From NCBI GenBank assembly GCA_035547775.1, contig DASZUC010000014.1, positions 1 to 11,845 of the forward strand: a DNA stretch of 11,845 bases, written 5' to 3'. Positions 1 to 6,634 of this stretch are shown one piece after another; position 1 is the stretch's first letter, and every line of letters begins with the position of its first letter. Position numbers and translations under genes: made by a program. The notes under the pieces were generated by a model. The model was not told the DNA's origin and searched no databases. It saw only the letters and a program-made list of their open reading frames with translations. This DNA is from DASZUC01 sp035547775. Its GTDB lineage: Bacteria; Patescibacteriota; Saccharimonadia; Saccharimonadales; UBA4665.

Positions 1-675
1 TTACGCCAACGCTTGATTGCCGGACAATTAGGTGACCAGCGCTTGGTGACTCTACTCATAAAATTACTGGAAGTGCCCATTGCTCACGATCCTAACCGTT
101 ATCTGGAGATCGTTATCTTAGAAGCAACTTTACCAGCCGCTCGTACCGTCATTTCGACCGAAGGGGAGAAATCTCAAGCAGCAATCAGTACAGAGGAAAG
201 ATCTCTCGGCAAGCCTCGAGATGACAAATTAGAGGAAGTCGAACCGCCAGTGACCGAAGAAGTCGTAGCAGAAGTGGTGATTGCAGACGATGCGCCCAGG
301 CCTGCTAAACCCAAAAAGGCCAGTAGTCATAAGCTCGAAGGCGATGCCTGGACAAACATCCTCAACGCCCTCAAGGGCAATTACAACACCTTGTACGGCG
401 TGGTGCGTATTGCGGAGCCACGTTTTGAAGACGATGGCAGCCTCACCCTCGCCGTGGCTTTCCCATTTCATCAGAAACGCCTCAATGAAGCCCGGAATCA
501 GCAAGTCTTAAGTACCGTTATTGAAGAAGTAATGGGTCGACCAGTCATGGTGACCTGCATTGTCGACAAAGCTGCCAAAGCCCCGACCACCGCCGCTGCA
601 TCTGCGGTGACCAGCCTTGATCCTGCACTTACAACCATTAGCAATATTTTTGGTGGCGGCGAACTGCTAGAATAG
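1..675 (+). CDS. dnaX: DNA polymerase III subunit tau/gamma, C-terminal part (5' end outside window)
   Basis: The reading frame is open from base 1 to a TAG at 673-675, so only the C-terminal ~224 residues are present and the AAA+ ATPase core lies upstream. DnaX is the clamp-loader ATPase that loads the sliding clamp and ties the polymerase to the helicase. Visible in order: the helical end of domain III (ending in a stretch like YLEIVILEATLP), an acidic, low-complexity linker rich in E, S, T and V, a basic PAKPKKASSHK stretch, and a compact C-terminal domain beginning LEGDAWTNILNALKG and ending in a Gly/Glu-rich tail. The C-terminal domain resembles the DnaX C-terminal-like domain of many bacteria. 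About 26 residues of the linker (VISTEGEKSQ to PRDD) come from a palindromic DNA element, listed separately. The dnaB start lies 23 bases downstream, and no terminator separates the two. The identification rests on domain layout and on the ybaB-recR neighbourhood, since the ATPase motifs are not visible. Confidence 0.82.
   Translation, partial: LRQRLIAGQLGDQRLVTLLIKLLEVPIAHDPNRYLEIVILEATLPAARTVISTEGEKSQAAISTEERSLGKPRDDKLEEVEPPVTEEVVAEVVIADDAPRPAKPKKASSHKLEGDAWTNILNALKGNYNTLYGVVRIAEPRFEDDGSLTLAVAFPFHQKRLNEARNQQVLSTVIEEVMGRPVMVTCIVDKAAKAPTTAAASAVTSLDPALTTISNIFGGGELLE
148..225. repeat. 78-bp imperfect palindromic element inserted in frame in the dnaX linker
   Basis: Two 27-nt arms (148-174 and 199-225) are inverted relative to each other around a 24-nt centre. 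Comparing arm 1 with the reverse complement of arm 2, 18 of 27 positions match, including the outer GTCAT, then TCGA, and the inner AGA and ATCT. The whole unit is 78 bp, exactly 26 codons, begins on a codon boundary and has no stop in the dnaX frame. It encodes V-I-S-T-E-G-E-K-S through K-P-R-D-D. The outer motif GTCATTTCGACCGAAG with GAGAAATCTC resembles short dispersed palindromic repeats I recall from several bacterial phyla. That resemblance is from memory and no second copy occurs in this window. Confidence 0.6.
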
Positions 676-698
676 GGCTAGAAAGAGGGTTAACTCCT

Positions 699-2060
699 AT
701 GGAACCGACGACAGCTGCTCAGCAGCTCCCCCAAAACGTCGACGCCGAAGCTTCTTTGCTAGGCGCTTTATTGATTGACAGCGACGCGATTGTAAAAATC
801 GCTGATAGTGTCGCGCCCACCGATTTTTTTGACAAGCGTCACCAGCTGATTTATGAAGCCATCACGCAGCTATATGAGCGCCATGAAGCTATTGACGTCT
901 TAACCCTGACAGATCGCCTGCGCAATAATGGCCACTTAGATATGGTAGGCGGTCCGGCTTATCTCACAGAATTAACCAACTTTGTACCGACGGCCACGCA
1001 CGTGGAGCAATACGCCGACATTGTGGCTCAAAAAGCTCTCCGTCGGCGCTTAATTGCCGCATCGCGTGACATTATTGATCTCGGTTACGATGAATCCAAG
1101 CAACTACGAGAACTGATTGAAGACGCCGAAACTAGCCTCTTTAACGTCAGTCAGCAACACGTTAAGCAGAGCATTATCAGTCTAGAAGCCATTTTGGCCG
1201 AAAGTTTTGACCGCCTCGACGAACTTCACAAAGACAAAGCCAAAATTCGTGGTATTCCTACCGGTTTTCGGGATATTGACGAGAAACTTGCCGGATTTCA
1301 GCGTTCCGATCTGATTATTCTGGCGGCTCGCCCATCGATGGGCAAAACCGCGCTGGCTCTAAACTTTGCCCACAAAGTTGCCACCGAGGCTGGTCAACCC
1401 GTCCTGGTCTTTAGCCTCGAAATGAGCAAAGAACAACTGGTAGACCGCTTGCTGGCTATGGAATCAGGTGTGAACGCCTGGAATCTCCGCACTGGCCAGT
1501 TAACTGATGCTGATTTCGAAAAAATCGGCCAAGCCATGGGCACCCTCAGCGAAGCTCCAATTTACATTGACGATACCCCCGGCATCACCATTAGCGACCT
1601 GCGCACCAAAGCTCGCCGCGAAGCCCATCAGCACGAGCTTGGCCTGATTATTGTGGACTATTTGCAGCTGATGAGTGGTGGTGGCCGTTACGCTAGTGAT
1701 GCCAACCGAGTGCAGGAAATTTCCGAGATCTCGCGGGGCCTAAAAGGGGTGGCTCGCGAACTAAATGTGCCCGTGCTAGCTCTGAGTCAGTTAAGCCGTT
1801 CGGTTGAATCACGCAACCCGCAAATCCCCCAATTGGCCGACCTCCGTGAATCTGGCTCAATCGAGCAAGATGCTGACGTTGTGGCCTTTATTTACCGTGA
1901 AGAGTATTACAACCCCGAAACGGATCGTAAGAAGTTGGCTGACATTTTAATTAAGAAACACCGTAATGGTCCTACTGGTGGCGTGGAGCTATTCTTTGAT
2001 AGCGAACGACAGCGGTTTGGCTCGGTCGACACCCGCCATCAAGACCCATTTAATGGCTAG
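699..2060 (+). CDS. dnaB: Replicative DNA helicase DnaB
   Basis: A hexameric 5'-3' helicase that unwinds DNA at the replication fork and binds primase and the clamp loader. The 453-residue product has the usual DnaB length and layout: an all-helical N-terminal domain (about 8-110, starting PQNVDAEASLLGALL), a linker helix, and a RecA-like ATPase domain from about 180. Visible motifs are Walker A ARPSMGKT (210-217), the catalytic-glutamate region SLEMSKEQ (239-246), Walker B LIIVDYLQL (316-324), ALSQLSR (361-367) and the signature DLRESGSIEQDADVV (381-395). No intein interrupts the Walker A or later motifs, a common insertion place in this family. The ATG at 699 is chosen because AAGAGGG lies nine bases upstream and the N-terminus matches the family. 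It follows dnaX by 23 bases, so the two are probably cotranscribed. Confidence 0.97.
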   Translation: MEPTTAAQQLPQNVDAEASLLGALLIDSDAIVKIADSVAPTDFFDKRHQLIYEAITQLYERHEAIDVLTLTDRLRNNGHLDMVGGPAYLTELTNFVPTATHVEQYADIVAQKALRRRLIAASRDIIDLGYDESKQLRELIEDAETSLFNVSQQHVKQSIISLEAILAESFDRLDELHKDKAKIRGIPTGFRDIDEKLAGFQRSDLIILAARPSMGKTALALNFAHKVATEAGQPVLVFSLEMSKEQLVDRLLAMESGVNAWNLRTGQLTDADFEKIGQAMGTLSEAPIYIDDTPGITISDLRTKARREAHQHELGLIIVDYLQLMSGGGRYASDANRVQEISEISRGLKGVARELNVPVLALSQLSRSVESRNPQIPQLADLRESGSIEQDADVVAFIYREEYYNPETDRKKLADILIKKHRNGPTGGVELFFDSERQRFGSVDTRHQDPFNG

Positions 2061-2081
2061 GTAATCGCCCAGGCGCCGCGC

Positions 2082-2087
2082 TATAAT
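2082..2087 (+). promoter_or_regulatory. -10 box (TATAAT) for the GT-C membrane protein gene
   Basis: A perfect TATAAT preceded by GC lies 11 bases before the ATG at 2099. There is no clear -35 hexamer at the usual spacing and no Shine-Dalgarno between the box and the start codon. If used, transcription would begin only about 2-6 bases before the ATG, giving an almost leaderless mRNA. Confidence 0.5.
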
Positions 2088-2098
2088 AGTCGTAGCCT

Positions 2099-3286
2099 AT
2101 GAAACGTTTGTTGAAATCGCGCCCCATGCGGCAACGTCTGGGGTTGGCCTTGATCGCCTTAGCGGTTCTTATTGGCCTACTGTTTTACCATCTTGGTAGT
2201 CTGCCAAAAGGCCTGAGTAGCGAGGAAGTAAGTGCGGCCCAGACAGCCTATGGCTGGCATGGCATTATTGCCCATCCCCTTAATTTACCGCTTGAACTCC
2301 TTCGCTCACTCGTGTTTCAACTCTCGCCCAGTCACGGGCAATTCCTGACACGCTTGCCGAATGCTTGTTTTGGCGTACTGGCAATTATTGCTTTTGGCTG
2401 GCTACTGCGCTGGTGGCACGGTACTCGCACGGCTTTATTTACCACGGCACTTTTCGCTTGCGCTGCTTGGACCCTCCATGTGAGTCGCCTAGCCAGCAAC
2501 GACGTGCTGTACCTCTGGGGGGTGCCTACGCTGCTCTTGTTGCACGTCATCCTGCAGCGTCCCGACAAGCCAAAACCCTGGGTGCAATATGGTAGTTTGG
2601 CGCTCTGGGGGCTCCTTCTGTACATTCCTGGGATGGTTTGGTTTGTTTTGCTAGAACTATGGCAACTGCGCTCCAGTATCGCTGGCAGCTGGAAACATTT
2701 TCACCTCTGGTGGCAACGCACACTCTATGTCCTGACTGGCCTGATTTGGCTACCCCTGCTCGTTATTGATTTAACTCGTTCTGAAGAGTGGCGGCACTGG
2801 CTCGGTCTGTCAAACCATTGGCCAAATATTATGCACTATCTTAGAGAGGTAGGCGTGGTCATCGGGCATCTTTTTGTGCGTGGTCCAAACTCACCAACGC
2901 TATGGCTGGGACGAGCCCCCTTACTGGATGTTTTCACCTTGGTGGTTTCGGCTCTCGGTCTCTACTTCTACGTTCGCCACTGGCGTTCGGGCCGTAGCCG
3001 TTTATTAGCCAGCTATTTAGCAATTGGCATCTTACTCGTAGCTATTGGCGGCGCTGTCAGTTTAAGTGTTTTGGTCCCGATTTTGTATCTGGCCGCTGGC
3101 ACAGGCATGGCCTATCTACTTCATGAATGGCTACAGGTTTTCCCGTTTAACCCCTTGGCTCGGGCACTAGGTCTGGGCTTGGTAATCGCGGCTATTGCGC
3201 TCAGCTGTATTTATAATATCCGTGCTTACTTTGTAGCATGGGGCTACAATCCTGACACCGTTCAACAGTTTCGCTTCCACCGCTAA
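2099..3286 (+). CDS. GT-C family (PMT/ArnT-like) integral membrane glycosyltransferase
   Basis: A 395-residue protein with a basic N-terminus (MKRLLKSRPMRQR) and about nine or ten hydrophobic segments, roughly 13-31, 86-104, 111-127, 133-152, 163-187, 208-225, 275-293, 303-337 (probably two) and 353-376. The first outside loop carries LPKGLSSEEVSAAQ. The family has PxGLxxDE here, with an acidic catalytic residue, so E42/E43 are the candidates. Next come TRLPNACFGVLAI and a segment ending HVSRLASNDV, matching the R-hPxxxFG and SRxAxxD pattern of the PMT_2/ArnT group. These enzymes move a sugar from a polyprenyl-phosphate carrier to a protein or lipid on the outer face of the membrane. The acceptor here is unknown. 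It is shorter than typical ArnT/PMT proteins and lacks a large C-terminal soluble domain. It sits between dnaB and ybaB with its own -10 box, so it need not share regulation with them. Confidence 0.68.
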   Translation: MKRLLKSRPMRQRLGLALIALAVLIGLLFYHLGSLPKGLSSEEVSAAQTAYGWHGIIAHPLNLPLELLRSLVFQLSPSHGQFLTRLPNACFGVLAIIAFGWLLRWWHGTRTALFTTALFACAAWTLHVSRLASNDVLYLWGVPTLLLLHVILQRPDKPKPWVQYGSLALWGLLLYIPGMVWFVLLELWQLRSSIAGSWKHFHLWWQRTLYVLTGLIWLPLLVIDLTRSEEWRHWLGLSNHWPNIMHYLREVGVVIGHLFVRGPNSPTLWLGRAPLLDVFTLVVSALGLYFYVRHWRSGRSRLLASYLAIGILLVAIGGAVSLSVLVPILYLAAGTGMAYLLHEWLQVFPFNPLARALGLGLVIAAIALSCIYNIRAYFVAWGYNPDTVQQFRFHR

Positions 3287-3292
3287 GGTGTT

Positions 3293-3301
3293 TGCTATAA
3301 T
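3293..3301 (+). promoter_or_regulatory. Extended -10 promoter for ybaB-recR-DHH-cysS
   Basis: The sequence TGC-TATAAT is a perfect extended -10 (TG at 3293-3294, TATAAT at 3296-3301). No recognisable -35 hexamer lies 16-18 bases upstream, as is common for extended -10 promoters. Transcription would start near 3308, leaving a leader of about 17 nt that contains the purine-rich Shine-Dalgarno AAGGGGAG at 3314-3321. Confidence 0.65.
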
Positions 3302-3324
3302 AAAACCAAGAGAAAGGGGAGATC

Positions 3325-3618
3325 ATGAGCCGATTTGACCAAGCCAAAATGTTAATGCGCGTAAAGAAGATCCAAAAGGAACTTCAAAACCTCACCATCA
3401 CCGTGGAAAAGGGTGATGGCGCTGTAAAAGTTGAAATTACTGGTGAACAAAAGTTAAAGAAGATCCACATTGACCCCGCCGCTGTTGACCTTGACGATAT
3501 CGGCCAATTGGAACGCTGGGTGGAAGACGCCGTCAAAGAAGCCATTGGTGAAAGTCAACGCGTAGCTGCCGAAAAAATGCAGCCCATGATGGGCGCTCTT
3601 GGTGGTCTCGGCCTGTAA
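3325..3618 (+). CDS. ybaB: YbaB/EbfC family nucleoid-associated protein
   Basis: A small 97-residue protein of the YbaB/EbfC family, which forms dimers that bind DNA and is almost always encoded next to recR. Visible features are an N-terminal helix rich in K, M and Q (MLMRVKKIQKELQNL), the central beta-strand motif VKVEITGEQKLKKIHID (about 35-51), and a C-terminal amphipathic helix (ERWVEDAVKEAIGESQRVAAEKM) ending in a Gly/Met-rich tail. Length and layout match the family. The ATG is preceded by the strong Shine-Dalgarno AAGGGGAG and by an extended -10 promoter, so this is the first gene of its transcription unit. recR begins 12 bases after the stop. The role in recombination or nucleoid structure is inferred from the family. 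Confidence 0.93.
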   Translation: MSRFDQAKMLMRVKKIQKELQNLTITVEKGDGAVKVEITGEQKLKKIHIDPAAVDLDDIGQLERWVEDAVKEAIGESQRVAAEKMQPMMGALGGLGL

Positions 3619-3630
3619 TAATACTGCCCT

Positions 3631-4236
3631 ATGCCGATTCTGCCGCCCACGCTTCAGGATGTTATTGATGCTTTCGGCTTGTTGCCGGGAGTTGGTCCGC
3701 GCACCGCTGAACGCTATGCGTACTACTTAGCTCGACAAGAAGGTAATTCCGCCGAGCAGCTCGCCGACGCCCTGCAGGGCTTACGCGGCGGCATCGGCTA
3801 CTGCCAAAAAACCTTTGCCTTAATTCCCGCCGACCAAGAACTCTCTGACCTGTACACCGATCCACGGCGCGACAAGCAACTAATAGCCGTAGTAGCCGAA
3901 CCCTTTGACATTATTGCCTTAGAGAAAACCGGCCAATTCCACGGCACCTACCATGTGTTGGGCGGTTTAGTGTCACCAATTGACGGCGTGGGGCCCGAGC
4001 AACTCCATATTCGCGAACTAGTAGCCCGCATTGACGAAGATAAGGTGAAGGAAGTTATTTTGGCGACTAATGCGAGCGTAGAAGGTGAATCAACGGCACT
4101 CTACATCCAGCAGCAAGTAGGCGACCGCAAGGTGAAAATCACCCGCTTAGCCCGGGGGCTCCCTATTGGGGTAGATCTAGAATATGCCGATCAAATTACT
4201 TTAGGCCGCGCCCTGGAAGGCCGTCAAACGCTATGA
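3631..4236 (+). CDS. recR: Recombination mediator protein RecR (zinc-finger cysteines mostly lost)
   Basis: RecR works with RecO (and RecF) to load RecA on SSB-coated single-stranded DNA. The 201-residue product has normal length. It shows the N-terminal helix-hairpin-helix (FGLLPGVGPRTAERYAYYL, about 15-33), the linker where the zinc finger normally sits (58-80), a Toprim domain (LIAVVAEPFDIIALEKTG, about 84-101, through VILATNASVEGESTA, 142-156) and the C-terminal TRLARGLPIGVDLEYAD. In E. coli RecR the finger is C57-C60-C69-C72. Here only C58 remains, and by alignment to the following PRR the last two positions are S72 and Y75. The start is chosen from the family N-terminus. No Shine-Dalgarno is seen, so translation may be coupled to ybaB. 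The TGA stop overlaps the next ATG by four bases. Confidence 0.95.
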   Translation: MPILPPTLQDVIDAFGLLPGVGPRTAERYAYYLARQEGNSAEQLADALQGLRGGIGYCQKTFALIPADQELSDLYTDPRRDKQLIAVVAEPFDIIALEKTGQFHGTYHVLGGLVSPIDGVGPEQLHIRELVARIDEDKVKEVILATNASVEGESTALYIQQQVGDRKVKITRLARGLPIGVDLEYADQITLGRALEGRQTL

Positions 4237-5255
4237 GCAACTATGCGCAAGCCGACCAGATCAAACAGATCATTGATGAGGCGCACAGCGTTGTTATTAT
4301 TCAGGCCGACAACCCTGATGCCGACTCGATTGGTACCGCGCTTGCTCTCGAACACATCTTAGGGGATCTAGGCAAAGAGCCTCATCTGTACTGCGCTGTC
4401 GATATGCCCACGTATTTACGTTATTTACGGGGCTGGGACCGAGTGCAAAAGGAGTTACCGCACCAATTTGACGCCAGTATTATCGTCGATGCCTCTACGA
4501 TGACGCTGTTTGAGCGCCTAGCTAACTCAGGTGAGCAAGGGTGGCTGGCCAGTAAGCCTTGTGTGGTACTAGACCACCATGAAAGCGTTGAAAATCCTGT
4601 ACCGTTTGCCACCGTAACGCTCAATGACCATACACGTGCCTCGACCGGTGAATTGGTGTACATGATCTGTCAGCAGCTCGGTTGGACGGTCTCTAAAGAC
4701 GCTCAAGAGTTCTTGATGAGCTCAATCTTAGGGGATACGCAAGGGCTCACCAATCAGTTGGCCAGTGCTGAAACTTACCGAATTATGGCTGAATTTGTTG
4801 ATAACGGCGTGGATCGACCCTATTTAGAAGAGTTACGACGTGAATTTGGCAAAATGCCTGCAACCATCTTTCGCTATAAAGCTGATTTGATTCAACGCAC
4901 AGAGCTGAGCGCTGATGGCCAAATTGCCAGCGTTGCTGTACCTCAAGCCGAAATTAATAATTTTAGCCCTCTTTACAACCCTGCACCCCTGATTCAGGGT
5001 GATATGCTCCAGACTACAGGAGTCCAGGTGGCCATTGTGCTCAAGCACTATGACGATGGGCGCGTAACAGGGGCGATTCGCTGCAATCCCGGCGCCGGCA
5101 TTGCCGCCCAGCTGGCTGAGCATCTTGGTGGCGGCGGACATGCCTTTGCGGCTGGTTTTAAGGTTACCAACCGACCGTTTGATGAGGTCAAAAAAGATTG
5201 CTTAGATTACGCCAGTGAACTTCTTGCTAAACTAGACAGTAATGAAACTGTATAA
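4233..5255 (+). CDS. DHH/DHHA1 phosphoesterase, NrnA-like (nano-RNase / pAp phosphatase family)
   Basis: A 340-residue DHH-family phosphoesterase. Proteins of this subfamily (NrnA) degrade very short RNAs and dephosphorylate 3'-phosphoadenosine 5'-phosphate or cyclic dinucleotide products using two Mn ions. Visible motifs are motif I QADNPDADSIG (24-34), motif II IIVDAST (D86), the signature LDHHES (D114-H115-H116), motif IV GDTQGLTN (D168), then a DHHA1 domain with GRVTGAIRCN and the glycine-rich GGGGHAFAAGF (299-309, H303). Motif I normally reads HxxxDxD. Here the first position is A25, with D29 and D31 kept. The ATG overlaps the recR stop (ATGA), and the 3' end overlaps cysS by 14 bases, so all three are probably translated in a coupled way. 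The exact substrate cannot be told from sequence. Confidence 0.87.
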   Translation: MSNYAQADQIKQIIDEAHSVVIIQADNPDADSIGTALALEHILGDLGKEPHLYCAVDMPTYLRYLRGWDRVQKELPHQFDASIIVDASTMTLFERLANSGEQGWLASKPCVVLDHHESVENPVPFATVTLNDHTRASTGELVYMICQQLGWTVSKDAQEFLMSSILGDTQGLTNQLASAETYRIMAEFVDNGVDRPYLEELRREFGKMPATIFRYKADLIQRTELSADGQIASVAVPQAEINNFSPLYNPAPLIQGDMLQTTGVQVAIVLKHYDDGRVTGAIRCNPGAGIAAQLAEHLGGGGHAFAAGFKVTNRPFDEVKKDCLDYASELLAKLDSNETV

Positions 5256-6633
5256 CACGCTCAGTCGCCAGGTTGAGGAAGTCAAGCCTCTACAGGCCCC
5301 GAAGGTCACGGTCTACACCTGTGGCCCCACAGTCTATGATTTTCCACACATTGGTAACTGGTTCACTTTCATTCGTTACGATCTCTTGGTGCGGACCCTC
5401 AAATTGACTGGGTTTGAGCCTCAATGGGTGATGAATATTACTGATGTAGGTCATTTAGTGAGTGATGCCGACGATGGGGAAGATAAGCTGGAAAAGGGCG
5501 CTCAGCGCGAAGGGAAAACTGCTTGGGACGTGGCCAAAGTGTACAGTGATTATTTTACAGAGGGCCTCAAACGACTCAATTTTGTACCGCCGACTGAGCT
5601 CCCAAAAGCCACTGATCACATTGCTGAGCAGATTACGCTCGTGCAAGAGCTTGAAACCCAAGGCTTTACCTATGTAATTGATGATGGAGTGTACTACGAC
5701 ACCTCAAAATTCCCCAAATACGCTGATTTTGCCCGGCTCGATCTGGACGAACAGCAGGCCGGGGCTCGCGTAGAAGTAAATGCTCAAAAGCGCAACCCCA
5801 CCGATTTTGCGCTCTGGAAATTCTCGCCTACTGATCATCAGCGTGACATGGAATGGGACAGTCCGTGGGGCAAAGGCTTCCCAGGTTGGCACCTGGAATG
5901 TTCAGCTATGAGCCGCAAGTACCTCGGTGATACTATTGATGTTCACTCTGGTGGTATCGACCATGTGCCGGTGCATCACACCAATGAGATAGCTCAATCG
6001 GAAGCCATCACCGGCAAACCGTTAGCTAACTTGTGGATGCATACCAATCACATTCTCATTAACGACGAAAAAATTGCTAAGAGTGCCGGTAATGGCATTA
6101 CCCTGGAAGATATTGAAGCCAGGGGCTATTCACTTGAAGCGTTTCGCTTGCACGTCCTCGAATCACATTATCGCTCACAGTCTAAGTTCAGTTGGGAAAG
6201 CCTCGAAGCCGCCCAGAATCGCCTAAAGAACTGGCAAGCGTTGGCTGATTTACGCTGGCAAACTCGTGAAGATGGTACAGAGAACACCGATTGGTCAATT
6301 CCAGAGAGTTACATAAAAGAGAAGCTGGGCAATGACCTCAATACTCCTGAAGCCATTATCACCATCGACCGACACGCCGACATCGTTACCTACATACCAA
6401 AAAATGTTGTTGATCAATTCGTACAGTTCCTGGAGTTTGTTGACGGTGCGTTTGGTCTAACCTTGAGCCGAGGTCATGACATTACCGACGAACAGAAGCA
6501 ACTGATCGCTGAACGTGAGAGTGCGCGGGAGAGGAAAGATTGGCCCGAATCTGACAGATTACGTGATCTGTTAAAAGAACAGGGCATTGGCGTCCGCGAC
6601 ACCGATCACGGTGCGATTTGGTACCGCCTCTAG
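5242..6633 (+). CDS. cysS: Cysteinyl-tRNA synthetase
   Basis: Class I aminoacyl-tRNA synthetase that charges tRNA-Cys in the cytoplasm. The 463-residue length is typical. Visible features are TCGPTVYDFPHIGN (26-39) with the HIGH-type motif as HIGN, the four zinc ligands C27, C220, H245 and E249 (spacing from C220 to E249 as in E. coli C209-H234-E238), the family stretch GWHLECSAMS, the KMSKS loop as KIAKS (277-281), and a C-terminal DALR-like helical region ending RDTDHGAIWYRL. The ATG lies inside the end of the DHH gene with no clear Shine-Dalgarno, which suggests translation by coupling. The TAG stop is separated by one base from the stop of the opposing AI-2E family gene, so there is no room for a separate terminator. 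Confidence 0.97.
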   Translation: MKLYNTLSRQVEEVKPLQAPKVTVYTCGPTVYDFPHIGNWFTFIRYDLLVRTLKLTGFEPQWVMNITDVGHLVSDADDGEDKLEKGAQREGKTAWDVAKVYSDYFTEGLKRLNFVPPTELPKATDHIAEQITLVQELETQGFTYVIDDGVYYDTSKFPKYADFARLDLDEQQAGARVEVNAQKRNPTDFALWKFSPTDHQRDMEWDSPWGKGFPGWHLECSAMSRKYLGDTIDVHSGGIDHVPVHHTNEIAQSEAITGKPLANLWMHTNHILINDEKIAKSAGNGITLEDIEARGYSLEAFRLHVLESHYRSQSKFSWESLEAAQNRLKNWQALADLRWQTREDGTENTDWSIPESYIKEKLGNDLNTPEAIITIDRHADIVTYIPKNVVDQFVQFLEFVDGAFGLTLSRGHDITDEQKQLIAERESARERKDWPESDRLRDLLKEQGIGVRDTDHGAIWYRL

Positions 6634-6634
6634 T

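Noticed and set aside
1326..1360. Intein in dnaB at the Walker A site
   Set aside because: The motif ARPSMGKTALALN is continuous, and the protein has normal length.
2332..2625. Overlapping reading frames inside the GT-C gene, and similar antisense frames inside recR, DHH, cysS, the GT4 genes and the hydrolase
   Set aside because: They have no family features, ribosome binding sites or sensible composition, and each is fully contained in a gene with clear homology.
4225..4240. TGA recoded as glycine or tryptophan (Gracilibacteria/Absconditabacteria or Mycoplasma code)
   Set aside because: recR ends naturally at TGA at family length, overlapping the next ATG. No gene needs TGA read-through.
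6600..6613. Hairpin CACCG-ATCA-CGGTG near the end of cysS as a terminator
   Set aside because: The 5-bp stem lies within the coding sequence and no T-run follows on either strand.
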